Below are positions 12,001 to 25,900 of a stretch of DNA of 64,000 nt, in pieces (within the stretch, counting starts at the first letter, position 1; each line of letters begins with the position of its first letter). Source of the DNA: Mimachlamys varia (Eukaryota > Mollusca > Bivalvia > Pectinida > Pectinidae); the NCBI GenBank assembly GCA_947623455.1, contig OX392527.1, positions 33,100,201 through 33,164,200 of the forward strand, in the 5' to 3' direction. The position numbers were made by a program, and so were the translations under genes. Under the pieces are notes generated by a model. The model had not been told where the DNA came from. It made no database searches and saw nothing but the letters and a program-made list of their open reading frames with translations.

Positions 12001-15000
12001 GGCCGTGCCAGCCCCAGGGTCATATCCCCCTGGTGTGGAGAGTCGCTCTCTGTCTGTCTGGGTAGGGTTAGTCCTGCCAGTAAGGACTTGAGTGTGGGCA
12101 TGTCTGGGTAGACTGCAGCAAGGTTACTGAAAACATGTAAACCCATCACTTTAGCTAGTCGAGTTTTACAGTGCCAGACAAACCTTTCAATAGAGGCATT
12201 ATCTACGCACCCTTTACAGACGGATATCTTCTTCATATCAATATCATGACTTCGTTGTTATACTTCACTATTTAAGATTCTGTCATTTGAAAACTGTTTA
12301 TCATAAAAAAAAATGGAATTCAACATATATAATTCCTCTTTACAATATACCTAGAATTTTCACCATTTTATCAACCACACACTACCCTGAATACTTTCAT
12401 GTATGTAATCCGACCTGAACGCTTTTGCATGTCAACTTTCTCAAATATCTCCATACATGTTACCATACCTGAATGCCCCTATCTGTCACCTTACCTGAAC
12501 ACCCCCACATGTGGTTGTAGGACGTTGATAGAATGTTGAGGTTCACACATCATGTAGTTGTGTAGGTACCTGATGAATTTAACAACAATAGGAGCCAGGA
12601 TCCTCTCCATACCATGACGCTGAAACATACATGTTTTAAACAATGTAAGCCAGGTCTCACACACCAATTTACTTAGTCAATAGATAGTGACAGGTAGGAC
12701 TCAGGAATGTCACTTGTTGTAAACATTGTAAATTGGTTGTACTGACCTGTAACAGTGACAGGTAGGACTGGAGAATGTCACTTGTTGTAAACATTGTAAA
12801 TTGGTTGTACTGACCTGTAACAGTGACAGGTAGGACTGGAGAATGTCACTTGTTGTAAACATTGTAAATTGGTTGTACTGACCTGTAACAGTGACAGGTA
12901 GGACTGGAGAATGTCACTTGTTGTAAACATTGTAAATTGGTTGTACTGACCTGTAACAGTGACAGGTAGGACTCAGGAATGTCACTTGTTGTAAACATTG
13001 TAAATTGGTTGTACTGACCTGTAACAGTGACAGGTAGGGCTCGAGAATGTCACTTGTTGTAAACATTGTAAATTGGTTGTACTGACCTGTAACAGTGACA
13101 GGTAGGACTCAGGAATGTCACTTGTTGTAAACATTGTAAATTGGTTGTACTGACCTGTAATAGTGACAGGTAGGATTAAGGAATGTCACTTGTTGTAAAC
13201 ATTGTAAATTGGTTGTACTGACCTGTAACAATGACAGGTAGGACTCAGGAATGTCACTTGTTGTAAACATTGTAAATTGGTTGTACTGACCTGTAACAGT
13301 GACAGGTAGGACTCGAGAATGTCACTTGTTGTAAACATTGTAAATTGGTTGTACTGACCTGTAACAGTGACAGGTAGGACTGGAGAATGTCACTTGTTGT
13401 AAACATTGTAAATTGGTTGTACTGACCTGTAACAATGACAGGTAGGACTGGAGAATGTCACTTGTTGTAAACATTGTAAATTGGTTGTACTGACCTGTAA
13501 CAGTGACAGGTAGGACTCGAGAATGTCACTTGTTGTAAACATTGTAAATTGGTTGTACTGACCTGTAACAATGACAGGTAGGACTCGAGAATGTCACTTG
13601 TTGTAAACATTGTAAATTGGTTGTACTGACCTGTAACAATGACAGGTAGGACTCGAGATTGTCACTTGTTGTAAACATTGTAAATTGGTTGTACTGACCT
13701 GTAACAGTGACAGGTAGGACTCCAGAATATCACTGTGACTGGCCGTGTATTCCCTCCTAAACACCTGTGGTTGCATGGCCTCCATCAGTCCTAGGATGTG
13801 TGTAAACAGCTGCAGGTAGTTATGGTGACGGAGCTGTCCTATTTTAAACTGTGTCTTACCCTTCAGCAGGGCATTCATCATAGGCAGCTGGCTGTCAAAG
13901 TTATCACACATATATTATTTCAAACTACATGATTGTACATGTATTATATATCGTATAATAATTACTGTTTCCTTTGGGTCTGATTGCTGTAATCTAACTC
14001 ATCTGCCCCTGAAATCATATAATGAACTATATCCCAACCTTTGAATTGGAAGAGTTCATATGTATATTCAGGGGTGAATGAGTTAAATGTGTTTACTAAA
14101 AGTAACGTTCAGTGGTGTTAAAAGCAATTTAACTGGAAGTGTTTATCAATTACATCCTTTTAATATTGGGTAACACTGAAATGAAAAGAAACAAATTAAT
14201 ATAGTCGAGCTGTTGCACTGTTCTGTACTGACTTGAGGTAAGGTTTACACAAGAAGTAGAATTTTACCGTAACATCAGAAGAGGGTGCTGTGAGGCCAGT
14301 TTGCGACAGGCAATATTAGCATCGTGCATGCGGTCCTCATTTCTGCGACCATGGCCAGCATGTCCAAGACTTGTCAGCAGACGGAATGATATCAGGTCAA
14401 CCTAGTATTAGCAAACAAGTTATACAGTTTGGAATTTGCCTTGCTGACTTTTGTTTTATACCACAATTTAACTTTGTAATGAAGCAAAGTTTCAGGAGAT
14501 TCAATGCATAATATACATCCAACAGTGATGTTACCAATCACCAAATCAGCAAATTCAAGCTATATTAAAGCAATATAATAGCCAACTGAAATTTTACTTC
14601 AGATCTATAATTTTTAGTACAATTTCCCCTTCATACGGTATACTAAAATCACTGTCCAAAGTCTTTGATCTATTGTAAAGCAGAATTACACTTGTACTCC
14701 ATTGCACATTAACAACCTTTGGAGGAGAAGGATTATTTAACTTTCAGGTTGGGCATATTTATCCCCACTATACCTGGATATTTTATCTTAGTTTGCTAAC
14801 CTTACCTGAATGGAGGTTTCCTGGGATAGACACTTGTCGGTAAGAGAGGCAGTTATATCTGGTAACCATGACACCAGGCGAGGACACTGAGCATACAACT
14901 CCACTAACACCTTCTGATTCACAGCCTTGTGTCTGCAAGTACAAACCAATCAATCATGCTACTAACTATTGAAAGTATCATGGGTGAAAGTTAAAAAATC

Positions 15001-16975
15001 CTGAAAAACTGAAAATAAATTTAAGTAAGAAAAAGCTGAAAAACTGGAAATAAATTGATTGACCATCCACATGTCAAAAAACGGAAAACTATCACCCATG
15101 AAGTATGGATAAAATAAACTAAAAATAGATAAAAAAAAAAGAACTCCACAGAAATGGATGTGTCACCTTTGTGGCCACGAGTAACAAATTATATATAAAA
15201 GAACACTTTTTTATTAAGAAATAATTGTTCTTTAAATAAACAAAAGCACCAAAGAAGCCCAAACAACTTTAAGTTATCTTACAGAAACTTTTATTTGGAC
15301 TCCATTCTATTTCTTTTATAAGAGACCTCCAAGTTGATATTTGACTTTCAGACTTGAAGGGAATTCCAAGCAAGGGTTTCCATTGAGGAAGCACTGTATA
15401 ATAAGTTTAAGTTTGGTATTGGTGCGAGGGAACACAGGTGATTGCATATGGAGACCTTATTTCAGATGATAGTTCTGTTCAAAGTAACAGTGACTTTGAT
15501 CTGTGACCTTCAGACCTGAAGAGCAATCCCAAGTAAGGGTCTCAAGTAATTATATAAGGGAGCATTGTGTAAAATTGACTTTGATAAGCCTAAGGAAACT
15601 CAGGTTATCACAAGAAAACTTTTGTGCTGCTGCCCTCGGCGACACCAACAACACAATACCTATATATGTCGCCTTTCGATCTGGTGACACAAAAAGGAAG
15701 AAATGCATGAGCAATTCCTGTTTGATAAATAACGGTTTTTACCCTAACCTGTTGTCAGTCAAAGCCTCTTGAGCTTGCTTTGCCACAAACTTGATGTTCC
15801 TTTCCTCATTATTTGTACAGGTGACCAGCAACTCGACCCTACTAGACAGTGGTACTCCCTTGTAGTCCCCGTCACTGTGGCCAGACTCCGAGTCCACTGC
15901 TTCCTCCACTATATAGTGTAGAATGGTCTCCAACTGACTCTGACTCAGGCTTAGGACATTCTCTATTGGCTGGTTCTACAAGTATTGATACACATCTGTT
16001 TAACTCCAGGCAGAACATCACAAGACAAAAGAATTCTATTAATGCATGCAAGCTTCTACAGAAACAGTGCAAGTTTCTCCAAAAACAGTGTGCAGCTATA
16101 TATTACCAAAGCAATAACAGACAAAACATCATATTCTGCTTTAAATGTGAATAAAACATCAGAGAACACATTTCTTCCATAGCCACAAGAAGTAATGCTG
16201 TAGCAGTGAAAACAGCATTAAACGATGAATATCATTGCTGTATTTGTTCACTGTAGTAGAGGAAAAATAAGCAATAATATTGATTCTTGGCTTGTAGGTA
16301 CAGCACAAAGTTCACATAATATAGATATATATATATATCATAGACAATATATAATATTTAACAAGAGCTTGGTGCCCACCATCAATAACTTATTCATTCT
16401 TAGAAAGATGGATCTTTTCCCTTCCTAATTTAACTTTCATTTAATGTATTTAATCTTATAATTAAATCTTAAAAAAAATGATAGTTGAAAGAAGGTCTCC
16501 TGTCAGGAGTTTTATTTTTCTGATCAGTTCTAAATTCCAAATCCATCTTGTATTTCTGTCGGCCATATTCTTTACGGGATCTGTCCAAAATGGACTATGC
16601 ACAACTACGCACCAAGGGGAACCTATATATGAAATTTCAGAATTATTCATCCAGTACTTCTCAAGAAATAGCGGTAACAAGAATTGTTTAAGGTCGGACA
16701 ACGAACCACGGATGCCAGGCGATTTAAATAGCCCACCGTCTGATTAATCCAAATATTATAATATTTTCCTTCTGAATTGGTCAACTGATCAAAGGAACTT
16801 GTTTTGTTTGTAATACCTTACCTATTACATATCAAAATGAGATATGGGGTGCATAAGCAACTTTAAAATCTTGTAGAAACAGTTTACCTTGGAAATCTTC
16901 TGCTCACGTCCTTGCCATATTTTAGGGATTTGCAAACATGCCCACAGGAAATCTAGCACCGTGGTTGGACAAAAA
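9094..16975 (-). CDS. INTS1: INTS1 coding exons 36–46
   Basis: Exons: 16975–16888, 15975–15749, 14932–14806, 14401–14268, 13891–13699, 12619–12495, 12126–11930, 11437–11367, 10272–10181, 9722–9613, 9230–9094 (TGA at 9096–9094). Conserved segments include DFLWACLQIPKIWQGRE, ACRKLA..HPLLMLR, LGLMEAMQPQVFRRE, TLKSLLAGLTLP, NLPEFCVLCQ and the terminal LLQKAFLVG. The donor of exon 40 is the first copy of a 15-copy 68-bp array. Confidence 0.93.
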
Positions 16976-19900
16976 CTGGAAAACAAAGGTTTTTTATATA
17001 ATCGATAAGCATAAAACAGATGCTGATATTAAACTCACTTTACAATCATCTACATTTATATAAAAATATAACATACTATCATGATCTGTCTGTAAACTAC
17101 AAATCCAGTTCGTTGATCTTGTTGAAGATTAAGCATTGTAGTGATAGATCCTGGTTGGGGGAGATTTCTGTAGCAGTGTAGTGATAGACCTGTGGAAGTT
17201 TTACCTGGTTGGGGGAGATTTCTGTAGCAGTGTAGTGATAGAACTGTGGAAGTTTTACATGGTTGGGGGAGATTTCTGTAGCAGTGTAGTGATAGAACTG
17301 TGGAAGTTTTACCTGGTTGGGGGAGATTTCTGTAGCAGTGTGGTGATAGACCTGGGAAAGTTTTACCTGGTTAGGGGAGATTTCTGTAGCAGTGTAGTGA
17401 TAGACCTGTGGAAGTTTTACCTGGTTGGGGGAGATTTCTGTAGTAGTGTAGTGATAGACATGTGGAAGTTTTACCTGGTTGGGGGAGATTTCTGTAGCAG
17501 TGTAGTGATAGAACTGTGGAAGTTTTACCTGGTTGGAGGAGATTTCTGTAGCAGTGTAGTGATAGACATGTGAAAGTTTTACCTGGTTGGGGGAGATTTT
17601 TGTAGCAGTGTAGTGATAGAACTGTGGAAGTTTTACCTGGTTGGGGGAGATTTCTGTAGCAGTGTAGTGATAGACATGTGAAAGTTTTACCTGGTTGGAG
17701 GAGATTTCTGTAGCAGTGTAGTGATAGACATGTGAAAGTTTTACCTGGTTGGGGGAGATTTCTGTAGCAGTGCAGTGATAGACCAGTGGAAGTTTTACCT
17801 GGTTGGGGGAGATTTCTGTAGCAGTGCAGTGATAGAACTGTGGAAGTTTTACCTGGTTGGGGGAGATTTCTGTAGCAGTGTAGTGATAGACATGTGAAAG
17901 TTTTACCTGGTTGGGGGAGATTTCTGTAGCAGTGTAGTGATAGACATGTGGAAGTTTTACCTGGTTGGGGGAGATTTCTGTAGCAGTGCAGTGATAGACC
18001 AGTGGAAGTTTTACCTGGTTGGGGAGATTTCTGTAGTAGTGTAGTGATAGACATGTGAAAGTTTTACCTGGTTGGGGGAGATTTCTGTAGCAGTGTAGTG
18101 ATAGACCAGTGGAAGTTTTACCTGGTTGGGGGAGATTTCTGTAGCAGTGTTGTGATAGACCGGTGGAGAGCAGACCAGCTACTCTGGTGAGTGAGCAGGG
18201 CTAGGAGATAGGCCTGGTTACTGTAGGTATGGGCAGGCTGGACTGGGTCAGATGAATTAGCGCTGCTGTCTGTGGAGTTTTCACCAGAGGTTTTGCTGCC
18301 TTTCTTGCCTCTTTGTCGGGAAAACATGAGCTGGTGTTGGAGGTCTGGAGCACGGGCCACCAACTCGGGGTCCAGCAGCTCCAACCAGTCCAATAACAGG
18401 GTGTGTAGGGAGGTATCCACTTCTGATCTGTAGGTAGAGGAGCTAAACACTTAATACAAGCTCAACCCTGTAGTACTGACAAGTGAAGTATATGTGGGTA
18501 AATTTAATACACGAAAACAATTCTCTATTAAAGAAAAGTGTGGGCAAACATTCTGTCCAATTAAAACGTTACGTTACATCAAGCTTTTATTACATGAAGG
18601 GAAGACAAACGAGAAGGAAGAGTTACCTATCTCCATTGTCAGTCTGTATCATCGTCTGACACACACTGCTAACCACCTCACTGGGAATCTGGCTAGCCAT
18701 TGCCGACCGCATACAGCTTGTCAGTCGAGACTCGAGGTGACCTTCATCAATATGAACGGTGGACTTTTTCTTTGCCAAATCTGAGTAATAAAAAAAAAGA
18801 ACTCTAGCTTTATAAACAGAGTGCAGTGACCTACCATATAGTCTGAGACAAGGTGTTGCATTGATTTTTGTGACCCATCATTGAAACTGAGACAGAGTGT
18901 GGGATAAACTTGAAGAAACCTATTCCTAAGACTCAGAAAGTGTACTTGACTTGATGTGACGTACGACCTATTAGTAAGTTTCGACGATTCGTAACCTACC
19001 ACTGAGGTTCAGAGAAGGTGTAGATTTTGTCCCTGGGTTGGAGTGAAGAAGGAAGTGTTTTATAATGGACATAGCAGATGATGTGACTGTCTGATCTGCA
19101 GCACTGAGGACCAGCATCAGCTGTTGGAGGGAGTCTTTGTGTCCACACTGTAACACCACAAACAGTTTATACAGATCACCAGTCAAATGAAAGCTCTTCA
19201 AAACACTTTGGCTTAGTTACTATTTACCTGAATATTTTATCATATAAACACACAGTTTTTAACAAGTGTATTTTATAGGTTAACTTCTCAGAAGTAAATT
19301 AGGAAGAAATACATTTGATATTTTGTCATCAATTTACAGTCATTTATCAGTAGTTCATCTTTACTCTTTAACACTGGGGTTTTATGTCAGACATGATGAT
19401 GATTGGAGAACTTTTGGCATGTTGATTTACAAGTTTATACTGTATGTATAACTACCTTACTGGCCATCAGAGACTTCAGCAGTGGACACGCCTTCACATG
19501 TTTACAAAATCTGTCCCGAAATAATGGGTCATTTCTTGTCTTCTACAAAATCAAAAATAGCTGCACAGTATTCAAGGAAAAGAAGAGCACATATCAAAAG
19601 ACAGAAAGGAAGATACCATCATGTCCTCCCACCACTTTGCCTCCATGGGGAACCCGGAAGTGGGGCACAACCTTCATTTAACAATAAGTTTAGGCAGGTA
19701 AACCAAAAACAAACAGTCAATCAGTTTCACGTAAAAGTTAAGTTGTTTAAAAGTAGAGCTAGTAATTTTTGAAAGTGAATGCTCCTATATGTGATGTATA
19801 CATAGTCTGAAGATTTAAACATAACTGACTAACCTCAAACAAAACATCGATGACAAGCTGTGATATTTCAGGTTTCCTTGAAGTTATACCCTGAAAAGAG

Positions 19901-22900
19901 AGGAAGACCTTATTAAGCCAAGGAAGTATTCAAAATACAATACCAAGGTCAAAATCAAAATCATTGATGCTAATTTCTCTCAAGGAAATGAAACTACACC
20001 TAGCTTTCATAAAATTTGTTTTTATAGCACCTGCTAACATGGAAGAGTTTGTTATCCTGACAAATAAGGCAGTTTCTAAAATCACTGGAGCCAGAAACAG
20101 TATTTCTGTCAATTGCTCCTGAATGTTGAACTCTGACCCAAACACATAACTATTTGCTTGGCTCAATGAATTTATTAACGAAAGAGTATGAACTTCAACC
20201 CGTACATTTGTTTACCAATTGGTAATCTCGATTGGCTTCATGTACGGTTAAAGGGAGATAATCCATTTTATGTGCACATCACACTTGCTCAAAGATTGTT
20301 TAATTTGCTTTCCATATCTTCCATGTAAGCTTATATTTATATTATTATCATCATATTGTCTCATGTAAAACTTGGCCGAGTGCATGTGGTGACATCTTGT
20401 TTTAAATGACCTGGGGTCACTTACTGTGACAAGATTGTGGAATTGGTGATCTGTGTCAGGGTCTCTCTTGCCATCCATGGAAAACACCTACAATACAAAC
20501 ACAGGAGTAAATATACAGTGTATTATTGAAATGCATTTAAATTTAACTGTACTAACAAGCTGAAATCAATTACTCAGTGACTGACCACCACATACTACTG
20601 CTAAGCTGGTACACACCTGTACTAACAAACTGATGTCCAATACTCAGTGACTGACCACCACATACTACTGCTAAGCTGATACACACCTGTACTAACAAAC
20701 TGATGTCCACTTCTCAGTGACTGACCATCACATACTACTGTTAGGCTGGTACACACCTGAACTTACAAACTGATGTCCACTACTCAGTGACTGACCATCA
20801 CATACTACTGTTAAGCTGATACACACCTGTACTAACAAACTGATGATCTCTGCCTTGTGGGGCACCTGTTTCTGCTCTACAGCATGAGACTTCCATACAC
20901 TGTCCTCTTTAGACTCTGCAGACTTCATTTCAGCATCATCAACCTCTGTCCAAGGGTTAATAAACAAAAACATGTAAGCTGACTTTCAAAACAAAAGTAA
21001 AGAATATTGAGGGAAATTTGAAGAGCTTCATAAAACTATGATAGATTCCAGTTGTGATTGCATTGGAAGACTTTAAAATAAGACAACTTATATATCATTT
21101 TTACGTTTTCTGCTTTAATACAACTTTTTTTAAATCTCACATACTGCATGCTTATTGTTAGTGTGTGCGACTGTAAGATAGAGAAGAGATTGTGTAAATG
21201 TTGTAATGATTGGTAAAATCACCTTTAACCGGAGCCTGGGTTGTAAGCAGCTTGCGGAATGTGTTTCCCCCCTGAGCACCTCTCATGTGCTGGATGTCTA
21301 TGAGTTGGGCCATATATGCCTTGTCCTCGACTGCCTGCTCCAATATACTGGGATCCATGACAACAAGGCTGTCTAAGCACCGAAGCAAGCGTCCCATACT
21401 GGCCACTGGGATCCCAAAGGACTGGACAAACAGCAACAGTTGGTTAGCCTCAATGTCCTGAAGGGCTGTAAAACATAGAATAATGGAGGGTCAACACATT
21501 GCAGACATTTATAAACAATTCTTCCATCATGTTACACCTTACAATTCCCATATAACAATCTAATTTATCAGAAAATTCTTCTGAATGTTATCTATTGCAT
21601 ATAATTTCAGTGTGTCTTTATATTATTTACTTAAAATATATCATACCCTGTGAATCATACAATGAAATAAAGCAGGTTTTTTTGGGGTGACTTTAAATAC
21701 AATGACTAGTAAAAAATTCAATGTCAATCCTATTTCCATATACATGAATTAAATATATTGTATGTTATCAAGTCCTAGTTTCCATTCTGCATTTACAACC
21801 TAATATTGATATGGTTTTCTATTGAACCATCTCCAGGCCTAGTGCCTTTGCCATCCTTGACATGGTGGAGCTTACTACTTTAATAGGATACAAGCGCTAT
21901 AATTAAGGTTGTCATTCAAACCTTACCTGTATCTACCAGTCTGGTCACATGAGACCGGATCATCCGTAGTTTCAGCCAATCAGGGAGCAACAGAGCTTCC
22001 TCCGAGGTGTCTAGCAGGAACGCGGAGGGCGGTTGTCCTTCTGCTGGGAACCAGGTATCTAGTAAATCCTGGTACTCTGTTTCCCCTTCAAAGGTAGAAA
22101 ATAAATCATACTTTAATAGCACTAACATTATATACAGACTTGATGACAACATAGATATTACCTATAAATGCAAGAAATATAAGGACACAATAAGTTGGAA
22201 TAGTTTTATTTTCAATTGTAGGGTTTGGCTCTGTTTAATGAATTGTAACGTCAACAATATACAAATTGTATTTCTAAAATACAAAAGACAAGTATCTGAC
22301 ATTATGTTTACCGGTACATATTGTTTCATTAAAAGAAAAAAGAGGCCTAATATTAATGAGCATGCATCGGTCACATTGTATCTATCACTCACTTATAACC
22401 TTAAAGTGATCTAATATTTTTGACTGTAAGACATTCAAAAACACATGTTAAGATTTAAATATATTTGACCCCAGTGACCTTAAAAGTGGGTCAATTTATT
22501 TTTCTTTCCCAAACTTTGTTCCGCTCCTTCCAAGGAAGCTATCACGCAAATATCAATCTCTAGGCCTTTCAGTATTTCAGAAGAAGTTGTTTGAAGGTTT
22601 TGACATATTGAAGGTTTTGACAAACCCTGTTTGTCAAAACCTGTGACTTTAAAAGAGATTCAAGGTCATTTCCATTTGCAAACTTTGTTCAGCTCCTTCT
22701 AAGGAAGCTAACAACCAAATATCATGTCTCAAGGCCCTTCAATATTCCAGAAGTTGGTTGAAGATTGAAGACAAATTTGACCCCTGTGACCTTGAAAGTA
22801 AACTCAAAATTATTCTCTTTCACAAATTTTGGCACCTTCTATGGAAGCTACCATTCAAATATCATGTATTTAGATCCTATTAACAAGGTTTGCCTGTACT

Positions 22901-25900
22901 CACCTCCTTTGTGTGGCCCATATACAGGTCCTGTTAACAAGGTTTGCCTGTACTCACCTCCTTTGGGTGGCCCATATGTCAGCAGTATAATCATGGCATG
23001 TACCACAAGGACGTGCATGGTAGCAGAGTCACCTCCCTTCCACTGGAGCAGTATCTGGTCCTGAGTGTTCGACTGAAGCAATCAAACAAGTCTGCTTGCA
23101 TTATCCTTAAATTTTCTGTTTGTTAATTAAGACACTGACAACTTTTGAATATTTCAAATCATAGAAAATGTAGTGAGTTTATACGCAGATTTATGATTTT
23201 GACCTTTATCATAACAAAAATGTGAAATTTTGACATTCAAAATTGCCAAGAGGAATAGATATTTAGGTATGTTTTCCTCCACCTGTGAACAAGCTTCAAT
23301 GTGAAGAATTTGGCCTTGGACAAAGTTTTGACCTTGACCCCAGTAACCCCTGACCTTACCCATGAATAAGCTTCCTTGTCTGGCTCCTTGGCCTTGCGGA
23401 GGTAGTTTGTGTACAGGTCTATCAGGGCCTTCAGTGTGACGTGAGACAGTTCACTGCTCGGCTGGTTCTCCAGTGGTAGGATATGATTGATGACTGTTGT
23501 ACGCTCCACAATCAGCTGCGCCATGTCCTACAAGCACAAAACAGAATCTGTCCAAATCTGACTGCTGTGAGCGAAACAATATATGTCAAGTATGTATAAT
23601 GTAAAGGGCAGTAAATCTTCTAAATATGGTAGAAATTAACTGACTTCAGGAAATAACAATTTCACGTCATGGTTAAAAAAAATGTACCAAGTTTGAAAGA
23701 GATCAGTTGAAAACGGTGGGAAGAGATTTCCGCACAAGATTCTGATTGTCAAATTGGAAGAAGCGGTAACTCTTCTTAATATATAGTCAAATCAAACCGA
23801 TCTCCAGGAAACCACAACTTGTTGTCATGTTGAATTAGTATACCAAGTTTTAAAGAGATTGGTTAAAAATTATTGGAGGGACAACACCATACAATAATTG
23901 TGTCATGTCAAATTTGACGGGTGTATAAAAACTACGTGAATTCAGTTAGAGGTAACTTACTTTTCGCAATATATAACAGGAGGATTTTTTTTTCAGGAAA
24001 CAAGCTTCAGCAAGATTCATGAATGTTAGACGAAATAGTAAAGTGATTGAGACATATGTAATGGTTTTAATACATAAAATCACATCCATAATAATGCATA
24101 ATTTAAAAATCAGTTTTAGTAAGACTGAACCTCAGAATTCTTATCCTGTTTATCTGCTAAAAGTAATATGAACGCTACACTGTAATTGGAGTTTAATTTA
24201 GTATTACCTTGCTGTAAATTAAAAAGAATATAATTTATGTGTAGCCACATACCAAAGCAAGGTCATCAAGTTCATGCAGACTCTGGTCGAGGGCTTGCTG
24301 GGACAGGAAGATGATACAGGCACTGATGAGGCCTGGTTCAGTCTCTATCTGGCAGGCCTAACAAAACAAAAGTTAACACAGCTTATTGATCAACATAGTC
24401 TCTGTTACTGCATGATCAATATGTCACAAGTTTATGTATCCTGATATTAAGGTGAACATTTGGAAATAAATTTGAATACCATTGTATCACATAATGATCT
24501 GAGCACTTCTTCAACACTTAAATTGATGACAATGTTGGACTGTACACAAGTGTTAACATTATATACCTGTCTAAGGGCGGAACAGATCTGTGGCCTGATC
24601 TGGGAAAAGATTGCCAGTGTGGGTAGGTGTTCCAGCAGTTAACATTATATACCTGTCTGAGGGCGGAACAGATCTGTGGCCTGATCTGGGAGAAGATTGC
24701 CAGTGTGGGTAGGTGTTCCAGCAGTTAACATTATATACCTGTCTGAGGGCGGAACAGATCTGTGGCCTGATCTGGGAGAAGATTGCCAGTGTGGGTAGGT
24801 GTTCCAGCAGCCAGCTGTGGCCCCATCCACTCTCTGTCTCCATGGTTTCTTCCTCCGGGGTATCCTTACGTGATATCAACATGGACAGCCCCTACACAAA
24901 CACATGACACAATCTTGAATTAGTCAGCATCTATAAAGATTGATAAGCTATTGATTATTATTAGATAATACTGTGAAATATCAGTTCTAAGTGCAATTGT
25001 CATAGTGCAGTGGTCTGGGAATAGGTCAAATAAATTGGCATAACTATTTAACAGATACACTAGATTATTTACAAAGAAGTTAAAGATATGTGTTACCTAT
25101 ATGTTTCCAGGCTTCTTAAAACCTACAATGTATTTGGATACATTCTTACATAACACACCTGTGTGATTTGGCATCACAATAACTTACTTATGAGACAAGC
25201 TGGTATAACCTATCTTGTATGACCCGATGTTTATATGACCTACCTGAATAGCTAAGTGTCGGTTTGAGGCCTGCGTTGATGACAGCCGTCTGAGGAAGTA
25301 GTCCAGGACTTGGGACACAGATATTAGGTCAGGAGGATCGGCATGAACGATGGACCGCAGGTAAGTGACCAGTTCTGCACGCTTCTTCACTTTCTGTACA
25401 ATAGAATGGAAGCTGATAATCAGTATCCTTTATGTTCTCAGTAAAGTTTGCAGTTACAAATCCTACAACAAGGTCCAGATAGGAAAACAAAACATTCTGA
25501 GATTCAGGTTGTCTTTTATCAATGGATAGGCACACAATTCCAAACTTGTGGCATCACACTAAGTTTCAACATTATATACTAAAATGTATTTTTTATGAAT
25601 TATTTCATTTGATAATGAGAAATTGTAATCTTTGAAGCTGCATTATAACTTAAAAACGTTTTTTTTGTCAAGATGTGAATTATAAATAATCACATGTACA
25701 TTGAACAAAATAAAGTATATCTAATGCTAATTGGTAATAATGACATCAGAGGTAGCGGGTTGTATCACATATCTATCATTATTCCACAAGCCATGTACAG
25801 ATAAGTTGATGTCCAGAGGTTGGTAGTAAATACCTGTTTCTTCCTGTGTTTCTCCAGCTGTTTAGTGTCCTCTTCTTGACCAGGAGAGATGCCAGTCACA

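Noticed and set aside
17371..18054. 227-codon open frame on the minus strand and a 130-codon frame on the plus strand (17181–17573)
   Set aside because: Both are translations of the 54-bp tandem unit, open only because 54 is a multiple of 3. The first contains the real exon 35 end repeated; neither is a gene.
19640..19705. Possible extra INTS1 exon with a PHGGK-like string resembling vertebrate INTS1
   Set aside because: It runs into stop codons, its plausible donors break the frame into the next exon, and exon 31 joins exon 32 in phase without it.
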